Of a stretch of 64,000 bases of DNA, positions 8,809 to 16,422 are shown piece after piece. Within the stretch, counting starts at the first letter, position 1, and every line of letters begins with the position of its first letter. The stretch comes from G965202915 sp965205955 (lineage in GTDB: Bacteria; Pseudomonadota; Gammaproteobacteria; Eutrophobiales; Eutrophobiaceae): positions 930,001-994,000 of the forward strand of contig OZ242192.1 of NCBI GenBank assembly GCA_965205955.1. Reading direction: 5' to 3'. Below the pieces are notes generated by a model. The model searched no databases. It was given only the letters and a program-made list of their open reading frames with translations, and had not been told where the DNA came from. Made by a program: the position numbers and the translations under genes.

Positions 8809-9034
8809 TCAATACACAGATTTGGGCAACCTGCCCACAAGTGGTAGAATTCGCATACTCAACACAGGGGGCGTAATGTATCCATGTCGGGACATAGTAA
8901 ATGGGCAAATATCCAGCATCGCAAGGGGCGGCAGGACGCCAAGCGCGGGAAACTTTTTACCAAACTGATTCGTGAAATCACCGTCGCGGCAAGATTGGGC
9001 GGGGAAGATCCGGATACCAATCCTCGGTTGCGTG
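8809..9034. repeat. 226-bp direct repeat, left copy (yebC 5' region)
   Basis: This matches 10696-10921 at a constant offset of 1887 with only two mismatches (8836 and 9009), about 99% identity. It contains the whole yebC promoter (TTGGGC-N17-TAGAAT, 8822-8850), the leader and 50 codons. Beyond 9034 the sequence switches abruptly to the restriction-methylase gene. Confidence 0.95.
8884..9034 (+). pseudogene. yebC': Truncated duplicate of yebC (first 50 codons)
   Basis: MSGHSKWANIQHRKGRQDAK and the following residues repeat the start of the intact YebC at 10771, with one Glu-to-Asp change caused by the mismatch at 9009. After codon 50 the frame runs into the antisense strand of the neighbouring restriction-methylase gene and continues as meaningless sequence to 9447. 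It keeps its promoter, so it may still produce an RNA that is antisense to the methylase remnant. Confidence 0.9.
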
Positions 9035-10560
9035 TCGCGTTTGATGAAGTTTGCCTCCTTTGCCTCAATGGAAAGCCATTCGGCGAACAGGGTGCCGGTG
9101 TCGATGTGGTGCTCTTCCAGCGAGTTGGTCAAAAATACGCGCAGGCGCTCGTTGCCGGGTTGGCCGCCGCTGTCGCGCAGTACCATCTCCAGTTTGGTAT
9201 GCGCCATTGCGTAGGAGGCCATCATGATTTCAAAGCCGTTCAGCCGGGGGATCAGGTTTTTTTTCACATAGTCGGGCCAGACACCTTGCTGGTTGCCGAA
9301 GTACCGTTCGCGGATGTGTTTGACGATGGCGGCGAGGAAGGTGCCGGTGCCGGTGGCGGGGTCGAGGATCTGGACCTTGTGTACTTCCTTTTTGTATTTC
9401 TCAATCTTGCCTTGCTTGCGCCCGTCGGTGGAGGGTTGCTTGTCTAGTTCAACGGTGGTTTTGCTGGTGTCTGCCAGGCCCTGAGGCAGGTCAAATTCGT
9501 TTCGCAAAATTTCATCCACCGCCCGCACGATGAAGTCCACCACCGGTTCGGGGGTGTAATAGACGCCTCGGCTTTTGCGCAGTTTGGAGTCGTATTCGCC
9601 GAGAAAGGTTTCGTAAAAGTGCAGGAACGGGTCGTTGCGCTGGGTGGGTTTGCCGTATTCTTTCATCAACTCTCCGACGTCGGCGGCGCGGAAGACTTCG
9701 GCGAGGTCGTCCACGATCCAGTGGATGCGCTCGTCCAGGTCAAAACCGGCAATGTGCTGGAAGAATTCGCGCAGGAAGGGGTTGGTGGGCGGGATCAGTG
9801 CGGCGGCTTCCCGGCGTGAAAAGGTGGCCGGGGTGGGGTCGTCGTGCAGGCGGGCGGCGAACATGCCATAGGCGACGGTTTGGGCGTAGATGTCGGCAAA
9901 TTCATGGACGGCGATGCCGTGGATCAGGTGTTGCCGAAAGGTGGCGAGTTGGTTTTGCAGCATGGTGTTTCCGGCTTCGCTGCCTTCGCCGGTTGTGTCT
10001 GTTTCCCGAAGGGCCTTGCCGATCACGTCGGCCAGCATCCGCGCCTTGTGTGCCATGCGTTTGGCCAGGTCGTTGGCGGTGGTGATGGTCTGCCCCTGGT
10101 ATCCGGCAAAGGTGTCGAGCAGGTCGGCAAAGGCGTTGAAGTTGTCCGGCTTCGGTTGGATACGGTCGTTGCTGATTTCGGCGATGGTGGTTTCGGATAC
10201 TTGCTTGCCGTCCCGGTACAGGCGGAATGTCAGGTAGTTGGTGAAGATCAGGTTGTCGAGGGAGTCGGTGTAGCGGCGCAGTTGTTCTTTGTGGGTCTTG
10301 TCGGCGAGGTCTTTGTCGATGTCTTTGGCTTCGATATAACCGAGCGTGATGTCGTTGCGGGTCAACACATAGTCCGGTGCGCCGCACTTGATTCGTTTCG
10401 GCTCGTTGGTCACCGACACGCCTTGCAGCAGGTGTTCCAGCAGGGTTTGCAGGGTGGGGCGGTAGGTGTGCTCGGTGGCATTGCCGGCGTTGAATTGCTT
10501 GCCGAGTTGTTTCAGGTATTTCTGGATATCCATTGCCGACTCATTGTATATGTTGTTAGT

Positions 10561-10609
10561 GCCTGCCGGTTACATTTCCCGGCTATTTTTTGGAACTGAT
10601 CCGGCAGGC
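10561..10609. repeat. Inverted repeat upstream of the truncated R-M gene
   Basis: GCCTGCCGG (10561-10569) and CCGGCAGGC (10601-10609) are perfect 9-bp inverted arms separated by 31 bases, lying 28 bases before the methylase start. It could be an operator, a hairpin or a scar of insertion. The role is unknown. Confidence 0.45.
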
Positions 10610-10695
10610 TGATATGACCTTGCCTCTATACTATTCAATATTACATGGGATTTATACAGTGGAAGATTATAGATAACCCCCATCGGGATGCCGAT

Positions 10696-10921
10696 TCAAT
10701 ACACAGATTTGGGCAACCTGCCCGCAAGTGGTAGAATTCGCATACTCAACACAGGGGGCGTAATGTATCCATGTCGGGACATAGTAAATGGGCAAATATC
10801 CAGCATCGCAAGGGGCGGCAGGACGCCAAGCGCGGGAAACTTTTTACCAAACTGATTCGTGAAATCACCGTCGCGGCAAGATTGGGCGGGGAAGAGCCGG
10901 ATACCAATCCTCGGTTGCGTG
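10696..10921. repeat. 226-bp direct repeat, right copy (native yebC 5' region)
   Basis: This copy flows into the complete yebC gene and is presumably the original. It carries the yebC promoter TTGGGC (10709-10714), a 17-bp spacer and TAGAAT (10732-10737). Confidence 0.95.
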
Positions 10922-11517
10922 CCGCTATCGATAATGCCCTGGGGAACAATATGCCGAAGGACACGATTGAGCGGGCGGTAAAACGAGGCGCCGGGGAGGA
11001 TGGCGCGGCCAACGTCGAGGAGATCCGCTATGAGGGCTACGGTCCGAATGGTGTCGCGGTTATGGTGGATTGTATGACGGATAACAAGAATCGGACGGCC
11101 GCGGGAGTGCGGCACGTGTTTTCTAAATTCGGCGGCAATCTTGGCACCAGCGGTTCGGTATCCTATATGTTCAGCAAGGTTGGTCTGATCAGCTATGCGA
11201 GCGGTGTCAATGGGGACGCGCTGATGGAGGCTTCCGTTGAGGCCGGGGCGGAGGATTTTATTGCGAATGATGATGGTTCCTTTGATGTGATCACCGCTAC
11301 CGACGCTCTGGTCGACGTGAAAACGGCGCTGGTTGAGGCCGGTTTTCCGCCGGAAAGCGCGGAAGTTACCATGCAGGCGGGCACAGGCAACACGCTCGAT
11401 CTCAATGGCGCACAAACCATGATGAAACTGCTGGATGAACTGGAGGATCTGGATGATGTGCAGAAGGTGTATTCCAGCGCGGAAATACCGGACGACGTGC
11501 TGGCTCAATTGGGCTGA
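10771..11517 (+). CDS. yebC: YebC/PmpR family translation/transcription regulator
   Basis: This encodes a full-length 248-residue YebC/TACO1-family protein beginning with the hallmark MSGHSKWANIQHRKGRQD. Family members relieve ribosome stalling at difficult motifs and some were described as DNA-binding regulators. The conserved central block YEGYGPNGVAVMVDC is present. The start follows AGGGGGC. It leads the yebC-ruvC-ruvA operon with 14 bp to ruvC. Its first 50 codons and promoter are duplicated 1.9 kb upstream. Confidence 0.95.
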   Translation: MSGHSKWANIQHRKGRQDAKRGKLFTKLIREITVAARLGGEEPDTNPRLRAAIDNALGNNMPKDTIERAVKRGAGEDGAANVEEIRYEGYGPNGVAVMVDCMTDNKNRTAAGVRHVFSKFGGNLGTSGSVSYMFSKVGLISYASGVNGDALMEASVEAGAEDFIANDDGSFDVITATDALVDVKTALVEAGFPPESAEVTMQAGTGNTLDLNGAQTMMKLLDELEDLDDVQKVYSSAEIPDDVLAQLG

Positions 11518-11531
11518 TCCGGGATAAGGCA

Positions 11532-12050
11532 ATGGTGCGTATTTTAGGCATCGATCCGGGCTCCGTGAATACGGGCTACGGCATAATCGACACGGATAGT
11601 AATCATTCCACGCATGTGAGCAACGGCACGATACGAATTTCTCAGAAGGAATTGGCGGCCAAATTGAGATATATTCAGGTGCGAATTACCGAGTTGATAG
11701 AGGAATACCAGCCGCAGGAAGTGTCAGTCGAAAAGGTGTTCATGCACAACAATGCCGACTCGGCGCTGAAACTGGGACAGGCGCGCGGCGTCGCAATTGC
11801 GGCCTGCGCGATAAACGATATTGAAGTGTTTGAATATACCGCCAACCAGGTGAAACAAGCAACGGTCGGCAAGGGCCATGCGCAAAAGAAGCAGGTGCAG
11901 CATATGGTCAAGCTGCTGCTGTGTCTTGCCGAAACGCCGGCGGCGGATGCGGCCGATGCGCTGGCCATTGCATTGTGCCATGCGCATTCGCGCACCGGAC
12001 TGCGGCACATGCCGGGGGTGCGGGGGATACGCAAGGGCCGTTTGCAATGA
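11532..12050 (+). CDS. ruvC: Holliday junction resolvase RuvC
   Basis: This encodes a 172-residue endodeoxyribonuclease that cuts Holliday junctions delivered by RuvAB. Catalytic acidic residues are visible: Asp7 (GIDPGSVNTGYG), Glu near 66 (SVEKVF) and the C-terminal ADAADALAIALCHAH pair. The ATG overlaps nothing upstream; the stop codon overlaps the ruvA start (ATGA), indicating translational coupling. Confidence 0.96.
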   Translation: MVRILGIDPGSVNTGYGIIDTDSNHSTHVSNGTIRISQKELAAKLRYIQVRITELIEEYQPQEVSVEKVFMHNNADSALKLGQARGVAIAACAINDIEVFEYTANQVKQATVGKGHAQKKQVQHMVKLLLCLAETPAADAADALAIALCHAHSRTGLRHMPGVRGIRKGRLQ

Positions 12051-12643
12051 TTGGTTATCTGCAGGGAAGGCTGCTGCTGAAACAGCCGCCGAAATTGCTG
12101 CTGGACGTTCAGGGTGTCGGCTATGAAATCGAGGCGCCGATGACTACTTTTTATACCTTGCCTGATGTGGGCGAGGAGGTGGCGCTTTATACCCACCTGG
12201 TGGTGCGGGATGATGCGCATTTGTTATTTGGTTTTGCCGATGAGCGGGAGCGGCGCCTGTTTCGCACCTTGCTCAAGGTGAACGGCGTCGGCGCAAAGAT
12301 GGCATTGACTATTTTATCCGGTATGAGCGTGGAACAATTTGCACTGTGTGTAAACGAGAAGGATATTGATCGATTGACCCGGCTTCCCGGAGTGGGGAAA
12401 AAGACGGCCGAGCGGCTGGCTATAGAGATGCGCGACCGGCTGGATATTCCCGGCACGGCCGCATATACCGACCGCGTGGCGCATAGGGATGATGGGGCGG
12501 ACCCTGTTAATGATGCGGTGCGGGCGTTGATCTCGCTGGGTTATAAACCAAAGGAGGCCGCCCGATATGTGGGCACGGTGGCAACGGACGATATGGGCAG
12601 CGAGGAGATCATCCGGCAGGCGCTCAAGGCTCTGGTGCGGTGA
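12047..12643 (+). CDS. ruvA: Holliday junction DNA helicase subunit RuvA
   Basis: This encodes a 198-residue junction-recognition protein. MIGYLQGRL is the family N-terminus and fixes the start, which overlaps the ruvC stop by four bases; a longer frame upstream is only read-through in ruvC. Two helix-hairpin-helix motifs are visible (LLKVNGVGAKMAL and LTRLPGVGKKTAERL), followed by the flexible linker and the C-terminal RuvB-binding domain III. Confidence 0.96.
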   Translation: MIGYLQGRLLLKQPPKLLLDVQGVGYEIEAPMTTFYTLPDVGEEVALYTHLVVRDDAHLLFGFADERERRLFRTLLKVNGVGAKMALTILSGMSVEQFALCVNEKDIDRLTRLPGVGKKTAERLAIEMRDRLDIPGTAAYTDRVAHRDDGADPVNDAVRALISLGYKPKEAARYVGTVATDDMGSEEIIRQALKALVR

Positions 12644-12727
12644 TGCAATCTCCTGGCGATGGTTTGTGCCTCCGGCAATGCGGATGGCCAGTGGCGGGCC
12701 TGCCGAGTATAGGGGGATCTAGCCCTT

Positions 12728-13789
12728 ATGTCTGAGTCAAATCCGGTTATTTCTCCGTCCGGTTCGGCGGAAGACGCGGTCCTTGACAGTACGCTGCGCC
12801 CCGGAAAGCTGGCCGACTACCTTGGCCAACAGACGGTGCATGAGCAAATGGAGATTTTTATCGGCGCCGCCCGCAGGCGCGCTGAATCGCTCGATCATGT
12901 GCTGATCTTCGGGCCGCCGGGACTGGGCAAGACCACGCTGGCACATATCATCGCCAATGAGATGAATGTGAATATGCGGCAAACTTCCGGGCCGGTGCTG
13001 GAAAGGCAGGGAGATCTGGCCGCGTTGCTGACCAATCTCGAACCGAATGATGTATTGTTCATCGATGAGATCCATCGATTGAGTCCGGTTGTCGAGGAGG
13101 TGCTGTATCCGGCGATGGAGGATTATCAAATCGATATTATTATCGGCGAGGGGCCGGCCGCCCGTGCGATCAAACTGGACGTGCCGCAATTTACGCTGGT
13201 GGGCGCAACAACGCGAGCCGGGCTGCTGACCTCGCCGTTGCGCGACCGCTTCGGAATTGTGCAGCGGCTGGTGTTCTATACTGCCGCCGAATTAGCGCAG
13301 ATTATAAAGCGCTCCGCCAATATACTGGATATTTCCATAGAGGCTTCGGGCGCCGATGAAATTGCCGCCCGCTCTCGTGGCACTCCGAGGGTCGCCAATC
13401 GTTTGCTGCGGCGGGTGCGCGACTACGCCGATATCAAGGCCGACGGGATCATTAACAAGGAAATATCGGTCAAGGCGCTGGATATGCTTGCTGTGGATGT
13501 CCACGGTTTTGATATGATGGACAGGAAATTATTGCTGACTATATTGGAGAAATTCGAAGGCGGGCCGGTCGGCGTGGACAGTCTGGCGGCGGCTATCGGT
13601 GAGGAACGTGACATGATTGAGGACGTGCTGGAGCCTTATTTGATTCAGCAGGGTTTTATGATGCGCACCGCACGCGGTCGTGTTGCCACCAAAATCGCAT
13701 GGCGATATTTTGGAATGAAGGCGCCGGAGCAATCAACGGATAAACCTGATCTGTTTCAACCATCCGATATGGAAAATTCAGAGGAATAG
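12728..13789 (+). CDS. ruvB: Holliday junction branch-migration ATPase RuvB
   Basis: This encodes a 353-residue AAA+ motor that drives branch migration with RuvA. It shows Walker A GPPGLGKTTLAH, Walker B LFIDEIHRL, sensor GATTRAGLL, the arginine-finger region SPLRDRFGI and a C-terminal winged helix ending in YLIQQGFMMRTARGR. It sits 84 bp after ruvA, so it may be in the same transcript, and 2 bp before ybgC. Confidence 0.97.
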   Translation: MSESNPVISPSGSAEDAVLDSTLRPGKLADYLGQQTVHEQMEIFIGAARRRAESLDHVLIFGPPGLGKTTLAHIIANEMNVNMRQTSGPVLERQGDLAALLTNLEPNDVLFIDEIHRLSPVVEEVLYPAMEDYQIDIIIGEGPAARAIKLDVPQFTLVGATTRAGLLTSPLRDRFGIVQRLVFYTAAELAQIIKRSANILDISIEASGADEIAARSRGTPRVANRLLRRVRDYADIKADGIINKEISVKALDMLAVDVHGFDMMDRKLLLTILEKFEGGPVGVDSLAAAIGEERDMIEDVLEPYLIQQGFMMRTARGRVATKIAWRYFGMKAPEQSTDKPDLFQPSDMENSEE

Positions 13790-13791
13790 CC

Positions 13792-14202
13792 GTGGCCGAT
13801 GAGTTTGTCTGGCCGATACGTGTTTACCATGAAGACATTGATGCCGGAGGCGTGGTGTTCCACGCAAATTATCTGCGTTATATGGAGCGGGCGCGAACGG
13901 AATGGCTGCGAAAATGGGGTTTTGAACACTGCCGGCTTGTGGAAGAGTGCGGTATTATGTTTGTCGTGCATACGCTGAGCATCAAGTACCACAGGCCGAT
14001 GAAACTGGATGATCTGATAGAGGTACGCTCTCGAATAACGGGGACCGGCGGCGCCAGCCTGTATTTTGAACAAACCATTAACAAGGGCGATAAAAGTCTG
14101 ATCTGCAATGCGGATATACGGATCGCCTGTTTGAATGCCGGGACCTTTAAACCTGCATCCCTGCCAAGGGAAATTTTGACGGAGATAAATAATGTCATCT
14201 GA
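13792..14202 (+). CDS. ybgC: Tol-Pal system-associated acyl-CoA thioesterase YbgC
   Basis: This encodes a 136-residue hotdog-fold thioesterase. The catalytic Asp lies in the HEDIDAGGVVFHANYLRYME block typical of YbgC/4-hydroxybenzoyl-CoA thioesterases. The GTG start is placed just after ruvB, with AGAGGA upstream. It overlaps tolQ by 11 bp and opens the tol operon. Confidence 0.92.
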   Translation: MADEFVWPIRVYHEDIDAGGVVFHANYLRYMERARTEWLRKWGFEHCRLVEECGIMFVVHTLSIKYHRPMKLDDLIEVRSRITGTGGASLYFEQTINKGDKSLICNADIRIACLNAGTFKPASLPREILTEINNVI

Positions 14203-14866
14203 TCTTTCTTTTATTAATCTGATCCTGGATGCCAGTCTGGTTGTGCAACTGGTAATATTCTCCCTGCTGCTGACATCGATCAGCTCATGGGTAATAATCT
14301 TCAATAAGCGAGGCGTGTTGAAACAGGCGAAGAGTGATGCCGATTCATTCGAGGAGCATTTCTGGTCTTTGGAGAATTTAAGCACCTTGTACAACCGCAT
14401 AAGGAACAGCCGCTATCAACCGACCGGTATGGAGAAGATCTTCGAGGCGGGATTCAGTGAGTCGGAGAAATTGCTCGAGAAGGGGAAGGCGGATGCCGAT
14501 GCGATGCTGGAAGGCGCACAGCGTGCGATGCGCGTGGCCATGAGCAAGGAGACGGATGATTTGGAAACCAATTTATCCTTTCTGGCAACGGTGGGATCAA
14601 CCAGTCCGTATGTGGGGTTGTTCGGCACCGTTTGGGGGATCATGAACAGTTTTCGCGCCCTGGGCCAGGTACAGCAGGCGACGATAGCCATGGTTGCCCC
14701 CGGCATCAGTGAGGCGCTGGTGGCGACGGCTATGGGATTGTTTGCGGCGATCCCGGCTGTAATTGCCTATAACCGCTATTCGAATGAAGTGGAGCGATTG
14801 ATCAGCCGCTATGATGCCTTCATGGAAGAGTTTTCGTCGATACTGCACCGGCATGCGCATACCTGA
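14192..14866 (+). CDS. tolQ: Tol-Pal proton-channel subunit TolQ
   Basis: This encodes a 224-residue inner-membrane protein of the MotA/TolQ/ExbB family. One N-terminal helix (residues 12-32) is followed by a cytoplasmic domain and two C-terminal helices containing TSPYVGLFGTVWGIMNSF and the AMGLFAAIPAVIAYN motif. With TolR it converts proton flow into motion for outer-membrane constriction at division. GGAG precedes the ATG. Confidence 0.96.
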   Translation: MSSDLSFINLILDASLVVQLVIFSLLLTSISSWVIIFNKRGVLKQAKSDADSFEEHFWSLENLSTLYNRIRNSRYQPTGMEKIFEAGFSESEKLLEKGKADADAMLEGAQRAMRVAMSKETDDLETNLSFLATVGSTSPYVGLFGTVWGIMNSFRALGQVQQATIAMVAPGISEALVATAMGLFAAIPAVIAYNRYSNEVERLISRYDAFMEEFSSILHRHAHT

Positions 14867-14871
14867 TTGCA

Positions 14872-15294
14872 ATGAGACCGCGAGTTAAAAAACGGTTGAT
14901 GGCCGAAATCAATGTAGTGCCCTACATCGATGTGATGTTGGTGCTGCTGGTCATTTTTATGATCACCGCGCCGCTGTTGAGCCAGGGTGTCAAGGTGGAT
15001 TTGCCGCGAGTTCCGTCCCAGCCTATGCCCCCGAGCGAAAATGAGCCGGTGATCATCAACGTGGATAAAAGCGGCTTGTTCTATATCAACTATGGCGATA
15101 ATCAGGATAAGCCGATTGATGCCGAAACCCTGGTAAACCGCGTCAGCGCATTATTGAAATATCAACCGGATATTCCCGTGCTGGTCGGCGGCGATAGTAG
15201 TGTGGCGTACGGCCGGGTGGTTGAGGTAATGGCATTGTTGCAGCGCGCCGGTGTTGCCAGCGTCGGGATGATCACCGAAGCCCCGAAAGGCTGA
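14872..15294 (+). CDS. tolR: Tol-Pal subunit TolR
   Basis: This encodes a 140-residue protein with a short basic cytoplasmic tail (MRPRVKKRLMAE), one membrane helix and a periplasmic domain. The conserved helix carries the proton-binding Asp in VVPYIDVMLVLLVIFMI. It lies 5 bp after tolQ and 6 bp before tolA, and is clearly co-transcribed with both. Confidence 0.95.
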   Translation: MRPRVKKRLMAEINVVPYIDVMLVLLVIFMITAPLLSQGVKVDLPRVPSQPMPPSENEPVIINVDKSGLFYINYGDNQDKPIDAETLVNRVSALLKYQPDIPVLVGGDSSVAYGRVVEVMALLQRAGVASVGMITEAPKG

Positions 15295-15300
15295 CAGCCG

Positions 15301-16296
15301 ATGAGAACTATCTGGTCAATGACCCTGCAGTCATTCCTGCTGTCTATTACCCTGCATATTATTATTGGAGGGCTGCTGGTTTTCAGTTTTGAGTTTGCGC
15401 CGGAGCCGCCGCCCCCGCCCAAACCGGCGAGGAGCGTTATCAAGGCGGTGTCGGTCGATAAGAAACAGGTGCAACGGGAAATCCAGCGGCTGAAGGATAT
15501 AGAAAAGGAAAAAGTCGATAAGGAAGTGGCAAGGCAGAAACAGTTCGAGAAAGAGGCCGATGAATTCAAGCAGAAGCGCATGGATGAGGAAAAACGGCTT
15601 GCGAAACTGGAGCAGGAGGGCAAGAAAAAGGCAGCAGAATTGAGGATACTGGCCGAGGAAAAGCGCAAGGCGGAAGAGGAGAAAGAAGAGGCGGAATTGA
15701 AGCGGCTGGCCGAGGAAAAGCGCAAGGCGGAAGAGGAGAAAGAAGAGGCGGAATTGAAGCGGCTGGCCGAGGAAAAACGCAAGGCGGAAGAGGAGAAAGA
15801 GGAGGCGGAATTGAAGCGGCTGGCCGAGGAAAAGCGCAAGGCGGAAGAAGAGAAAAAGAAAGAAGAGGCGGAATTGAAGCGGCTGGCCGACGAAAAACGC
15901 GAGGCGGAAGAAGAGAAAAAAGAGGCCGAGGAAAAACGCAAGGCGGAGCAGGATCGGGCCTTTCAGGAGGCTATTGCGGCGGAGCAGGAAATCCTGGAGG
16001 CGGACCAGAGTCGGCGTGAGCAAACCGAGTTGCAACGGTACAGCGACTTGATCAAAAACGCGATTACTAATAAATTCAATAAGATCGGTCTGGAAAAAGA
16101 GCTATCCTGTACATTGTATATCAGGACGAGTCCGGGGGGTGATGTCATCGAGGCGGTCATTGTGGAATCCAGCCTCAACGGGCTGTTCGACCGGCGGGCG
16201 ATCTCGGCGGTCTATGCCGCTTCGCCGCTGCCGGTTCCGGATGACCGGCGTTTGTTCGAGAAAATGCGCGAGTTGAATATTACATTCGATCCCTAA
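15301..16296 (+). CDS. tolA: Cell envelope integrity protein TolA
   Basis: This encodes a 331-residue TolA. A membrane helix near the N-terminus (FLLSITLHIIIGGLLVF) contains the SxxxH-type motif that contacts TolQR. A very long Lys/Glu/Ala helical domain II (about 40-240) spans the periplasm, and a small C-terminal domain III (QRYSDLIKNAI to the end) contacts TolB/Pal. Domain II is built from near-identical DNA repeats. No tolB or pal follows; the next gene is ilvI. Confidence 0.93.
   Translation: MRTIWSMTLQSFLLSITLHIIIGGLLVFSFEFAPEPPPPPKPARSVIKAVSVDKKQVQREIQRLKDIEKEKVDKEVARQKQFEKEADEFKQKRMDEEKRLAKLEQEGKKKAAELRILAEEKRKAEEEKEEAELKRLAEEKRKAEEEKEEAELKRLAEEKRKAEEEKEEAELKRLAEEKRKAEEEKKKEEAELKRLADEKREAEEEKKEAEEKRKAEQDRAFQEAIAAEQEILEADQSRREQTELQRYSDLIKNAITNKFNKIGLEKELSCTLYIRTSPGGDVIEAVIVESSLNGLFDRRAISAVYAASPLPVPDDRRLFEKMRELNITFDP
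15634..15945 (+). repeat. 57-bp tandem repeats in tolA
   Basis: Units begin GCGGAATTGAAGCGGCTGGC at 15691, 15748, 15805 and 15868. The spacing is 57, 57 and 63 bp, the last with two extra codons. A degenerate unit precedes them. Each encodes a 19-residue Glu/Lys/Ala helix segment. Near-identity at DNA level implies recent expansion and possible length variation. Confidence 0.9.
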
Positions 16297-16422
16297 GGTC
16301 AAGGATAGGCGGATTGGCGCAATCACTTGACCGATGCGGATAATATCAGTAACTTCCAATACTTGACTGTTTGATTGAAGGTATTTCCAGAAATTTATTA
16401 TCATTAATTGCGAGGCTTTGAA

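Larger units (their letters stand above)
8809..10533 (-). pseudogene. 3'-truncated restriction-methylase gene (type IIG/ISP-like)
   Basis: About 501 genuine residues (10533 to about 9031) encode the front of a fused restriction-methylase. The N-terminal nuclease-like part has APDY followed by IEAK (PD-(D/E)xK pattern, about 52-70). A helical spacer follows, then the SAM motif ILDPATGTGTFLAA (about 398-411) and GFEIMMASYAMAHTKLEMVL. It breaks at FIKRDT, just where related enzymes continue into the catalytic NPPY motif. The last 73 codons are merely the antisense strand of the duplicated yebC segment. Methylation should be impossible; the nuclease part alone might fold. The start ATG is intact. 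Confidence 0.88.

Noticed and set aside
8884..9447. 187-codon frame starting as YebC
   Set aside because: Only the first 50 codons are YebC; the rest is the antisense strand of the truncated methylase, so it was annotated as a pseudogene fragment.
15634..15945. Repeats suggestive of a CRISPR array
   Set aside because: The units are contiguous, in frame with TolA and encode its helical domain; there are no spacers or cas genes.
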